In this document: piece after piece, positions 5,351-7,082 of the stretch | Numbering within the stretch: the first letter of the stretch is position 1 | Layout: every line of letters begins with the position of its first letter | The notes under the pieces: model-generated | What the model was told of the DNA's origin: nothing | What the model saw: the letters and a program-made list of their open reading frames with translations, nothing else | The model's database searches: none | Assembly: GCA_019116185.1 (NCBI GenBank) | Contig: DXCD01000118.1 | Location: 1-7,082, forward strand | Length of the DNA stretch: 7,082 bases | Source of the DNA: Candidatus Mediterraneibacter stercorigallinarum | GTDB lineage: Bacteria > Bacillota > Clostridia > Lachnospirales > Lachnospiraceae | Direction of reading: 5' to 3' | Program-made: the position numbers and the translations under genes

Positions 5351-5941
5351 TCAGAGAGTCCCCTTTGTGGACCATACTTCTGTGATCCGCGGTTCCATGG
5401 ACACTGCCATGTCAAGCGCCTTCCCGAATGCCTTGAACAATGCTTCTGCCATATGATGATTATTCCCGTCTTCCAGGATCTTTACATGCAGGTTCATAGC
5501 CGCGCTGTATGAGACGGCATAGAAAAACTCGCGCACCATCTCCGTATCCATTGTCCCGAGCCTGGGCACGGTAAAGTCCGCCTGATATTTTAAATACGGC
5601 CGTCCTGAGAGGTCAACCGCGCACAGGGCCAGCGTCTCGTCCATGGGAAGGATAAAATAGCCGTAGCGTTTGATCCCCGCTTTATCTCCAAGGGCGTCTG
5701 CGATCGCTTTTCCCAGGACAATACCCACATCCTCTATGGTGTGATGGCTGTCCACCTCAATATCGCCCTTCACCTTTACATCCAGGTCAAAGAGCCCGTG
5801 GCGCGCAAACCCGTCCAGCATATGATCAAAAAACGGGATACCTGTATCAATCTTATTACAGCCCTGTCCGTCAAGATTGATCGTAAGGCTGATATCTGTT
5901 TCCTTTGTCTTTCTTATACAGCTTCCGATCCGCCGTTCCAT
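5351..5941 (-). CDS. hisB: Imidazoleglycerol-phosphate dehydratase HisB
   Basis: Predicted 196-residue monofunctional enzyme, the normal length outside enterobacteria, where HisB carries an extra phosphatase domain. It removes water from imidazole glycerol phosphate to give imidazole acetol phosphate (step 7) and assembles as a manganese-dependent 24-mer in known family members. The tandem half-repeats each carry the metal-binding signature: FFDHMLDGFARHG (H40, H48) with DSHHTIEDVG (H66, H67, E70), and LEDGNNHHMAEALFKAFG (H162, H163, E166). LNLDGQG-like residues 21-27 are also typical. AGGAGGT lies 8 nt before the ATG and overlaps the hisD stop codon; the two genes are 13 nt apart, which suggests translational coupling. 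Nothing is truncated. Confidence 0.98.
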   Translation of the reverse strand: MERRIGSCIRKTKETDISLTINLDGQGCNKIDTGIPFFDHMLDGFARHGLFDLDVKVKGDIEVDSHHTIEDVGIVLGKAIADALGDKAGIKRYGYFILPMDETLALCAVDLSGRPYLKYQADFTVPRLGTMDTEMVREFFYAVSYSAAMNLHVKILEDGNNHHMAEALFKAFGKALDMAVSMEPRITEVWSTKGTL

Positions 5942-5949
5942 CTCTTCTT

Positions 5950-5956
5950 ACCTCCT
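5950..5956 (-). promoter_or_regulatory. hisB Shine-Dalgarno overlapping the hisD stop
   Basis: AGGAGGT on the minus strand shares two bases with the TAG stop of hisD (5955-5957) and is 8 nt before the hisB ATG. Ribosomes finishing hisD would be released on top of the hisB start site. Confidence 0.8.
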
Positions 5957-7082
5957 ATTCGTCTTTGCCGTCAAAACGCACTTTGATCGAATTCGCGTGG
6001 GCAGTCAGATACTCTGCCTCTGCAAACTGTTCGATATCTGTGTGGATCTTCTCAAGAGCATCCCGCGAATAGGATATGATGCTTGACTTCTTGATAAAAT
6101 CATCAACAGACAGCGGGGAAAAGAACTTCGCCGTGCCGTTGGTCGGCAGGACGTGGTTCGGACCTGCGAAATAATCTCCGAGAGGTTCGCTGGAGTATTT
6201 CCCAATAAAGATAGCGCCCGCGTTCCGGATCTTTGTCATCACCTCAAATGGATTTTCCGTCATGATCTCCAGATGCTCGGACGCGATCTCATTTGCCGCG
6301 TCAATGGCGTCTTCCATATTCTCTGCCACAAGGATATGTCCGTAGTTATCCAGTGATTTCTGTATGATCTCTCCCCTGGACAGTTCCCTGACAAAGGTGT
6401 CCGTCCAGTCTGATACCTTCTCTGCGAGCTCCATGCTCGTGGTCACAAGGATCGCGCTGGCAAGCTCGTCGTGCTCTGCCTGTGAGAGCAGATCCGCTGC
6501 CACATAGCGGGGATCCGCAGTCTCGTCCGCAAGGACAAGGATCTCGCTGGGGCCTGCGATCGAATCAATGCTGACATGACCGTACACAGCCTTTTTCGCC
6601 AGAGCTACGTAAATGTTGCCCGGGCCCACGATCTTATCCACTTTCGGGATGCTTTGCGTGCCGTACGCAAGAGCGGCAACCGCCTGGGCCCCGCCTGCCT
6701 TGTACACTTTGTCCGCTCCGGCTTCCTTCGCCGCTACCAGTGTAGTGGGCGTCACCTTCCCGTCCTTTCCCGGGGGCGTTACCATAATGATCTCCTCCAC
6801 TCCTGCCACCTTGGCAGGCATGATGTTCATGAGGACAGAAGAAGGATAGGCAGCTTTTCCGCCAGGCACATAGACGCCCACTCTGGCAAGAGCGGTCACC
6901 TTCTGTCCGAGGATCGTACCATCCGGTCTGCTGTCGAACCAGCTGTACTGCATCTGTTTCTCATGATAAGAACGGATATTGACGAGCGCCTTTCTGATCA
7001 CTTCGATCAGCCCGGGATCTACCGCGTCATACGCCTCCTTTATCTCATCATCTGTCACAAGAATATTAGATGCATTGATTTC
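5955..7082 (-). CDS. hisD: Histidinol dehydrogenase HisD, N-terminus off window
   Basis: The frame is open from the right edge to a TAG at 5955, giving 375 residues; a GTG at 7058 is internal, since the HisD-like sequence EINASNILVTDDE continues upstream of it. Aligned to the E. coli zinc ligands Q259 and H262, the pair in LSQAEHDE falls at visible residues 201 and 204, so about 58 residues are missing and the full protein would be ~433, as expected. The general base pair E-H is in ASEHLEI, and the remaining zinc ligands are in SPLSVDDF and LTAHANS. GPGNIYVALAKKAVYG and DSIAGPSEILVLAD are the family signature. HisD oxidises histidinol to histidine with two NAD+, the last two steps of the pathway. 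It leads the visible hisD-hisB-hisIE unit; hisG/hisZ are probably further upstream but are not seen. Confidence 0.98.
   Translation of the reverse strand, partial: EINASNILVTDDEIKEAYDAVDPGLIEVIRKALVNIRSYHEKQMQYSWFDSRPDGTILGQKVTALARVGVYVPGGKAAYPSSVLMNIMPAKVAGVEEIIMVTPPGKDGKVTPTTLVAAKEAGADKVYKAGGAQAVAALAYGTQSIPKVDKIVGPGNIYVALAKKAVYGHVSIDSIAGPSEILVLADETADPRYVAADLLSQAEHDELASAILVTTSMELAEKVSDWTDTFVRELSRGEIIQKSLDNYGHILVAENMEDAIDAANEIASEHLEIMTENPFEVMTKIRNAGAIFIGKYSSEPLGDYFAGPNHVLPTNGTAKFFSPLSVDDFIKKSSIISYSRDALEKIHTDIEQFAEAEYLTAHANSIKVRFDGKDE

Noticed and set aside
5272..5415. N-terminal extension of HisIE to 5415
   Set aside because: It would overlap hisB by 65 bp, and the HisF-like similarity begins at the ATG at 5271, which has its own Shine-Dalgarno site.
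7056..7058. GTG as the start of hisD
   Set aside because: Conserved HisD-like sequence continues without a break to the window edge, and ~58 residues would be missing from the N-terminus.

Overview
The window looks like a chromosomal segment of an anaerobic, low-to-mid GC Firmicute, most likely of the Lachnospiraceae / Clostridium cluster XIVa type. This is judged from protein style, strong AGGAGG ribosome binding sites, sigma-A promoters with 17-bp spacers, and an Fe-S-rich gene set. The genus cannot be fixed from sequence alone. No tRNA, rRNA, CRISPR array, insertion sequence or phage gene was seen.

Layout: seven of the eight genes lie on the minus strand. From left to right they are: (1) the N-terminal ~388 residues of a large radical SAM protein (1-1166, cut by the left edge) with its own promoter; (2) a maltose O-acetyltransferase-type sugar acetyltransferase (1268-1885) with its own promoter; (3) a two-cluster ferredoxin-like protein (2050-2745) ending in a clear intrinsic terminator; (4) a divergent Crp/Fnr-family regulator on the plus strand (2839-3516), separated from the ferredoxin by a 90-bp intergenic region carrying a perfect 16-bp palindrome; (5) a 107-residue single-pass membrane protein of unknown function (3555-3878); (6-8) the distal part of a histidine operon transcribed right to left as hisD (cut by the right edge) - hisB - hisIE.

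How the genes work together: HisD, HisB and HisIE catalyse the last two steps, step 7 and steps 2-3 of histidine synthesis. hisH, hisA and hisF, which often sit between hisB and hisIE, are absent here. Instead, the HisIE protein carries an extra ~220-residue N-terminal domain that resembles the HisF/HisA barrel but lacks both catalytic aspartates. This is the most unusual feature of the window. The ferredoxin-like gene and the Crp/Fnr gene form a divergent pair. The position of the palindrome fits activation of the ferredoxin gene (about -41.5) and autorepression of the regulator gene (about +15), suggesting a small redox or nitrosative stress switch.

Most of the window is ordinary core metabolism. 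The points worth a second look are the HisF-like pseudo-domain, the divergent Fe-S/regulator switch, the missing cluster cysteine, and the unusual inverted repeats between the histidine operon and the small membrane protein gene.
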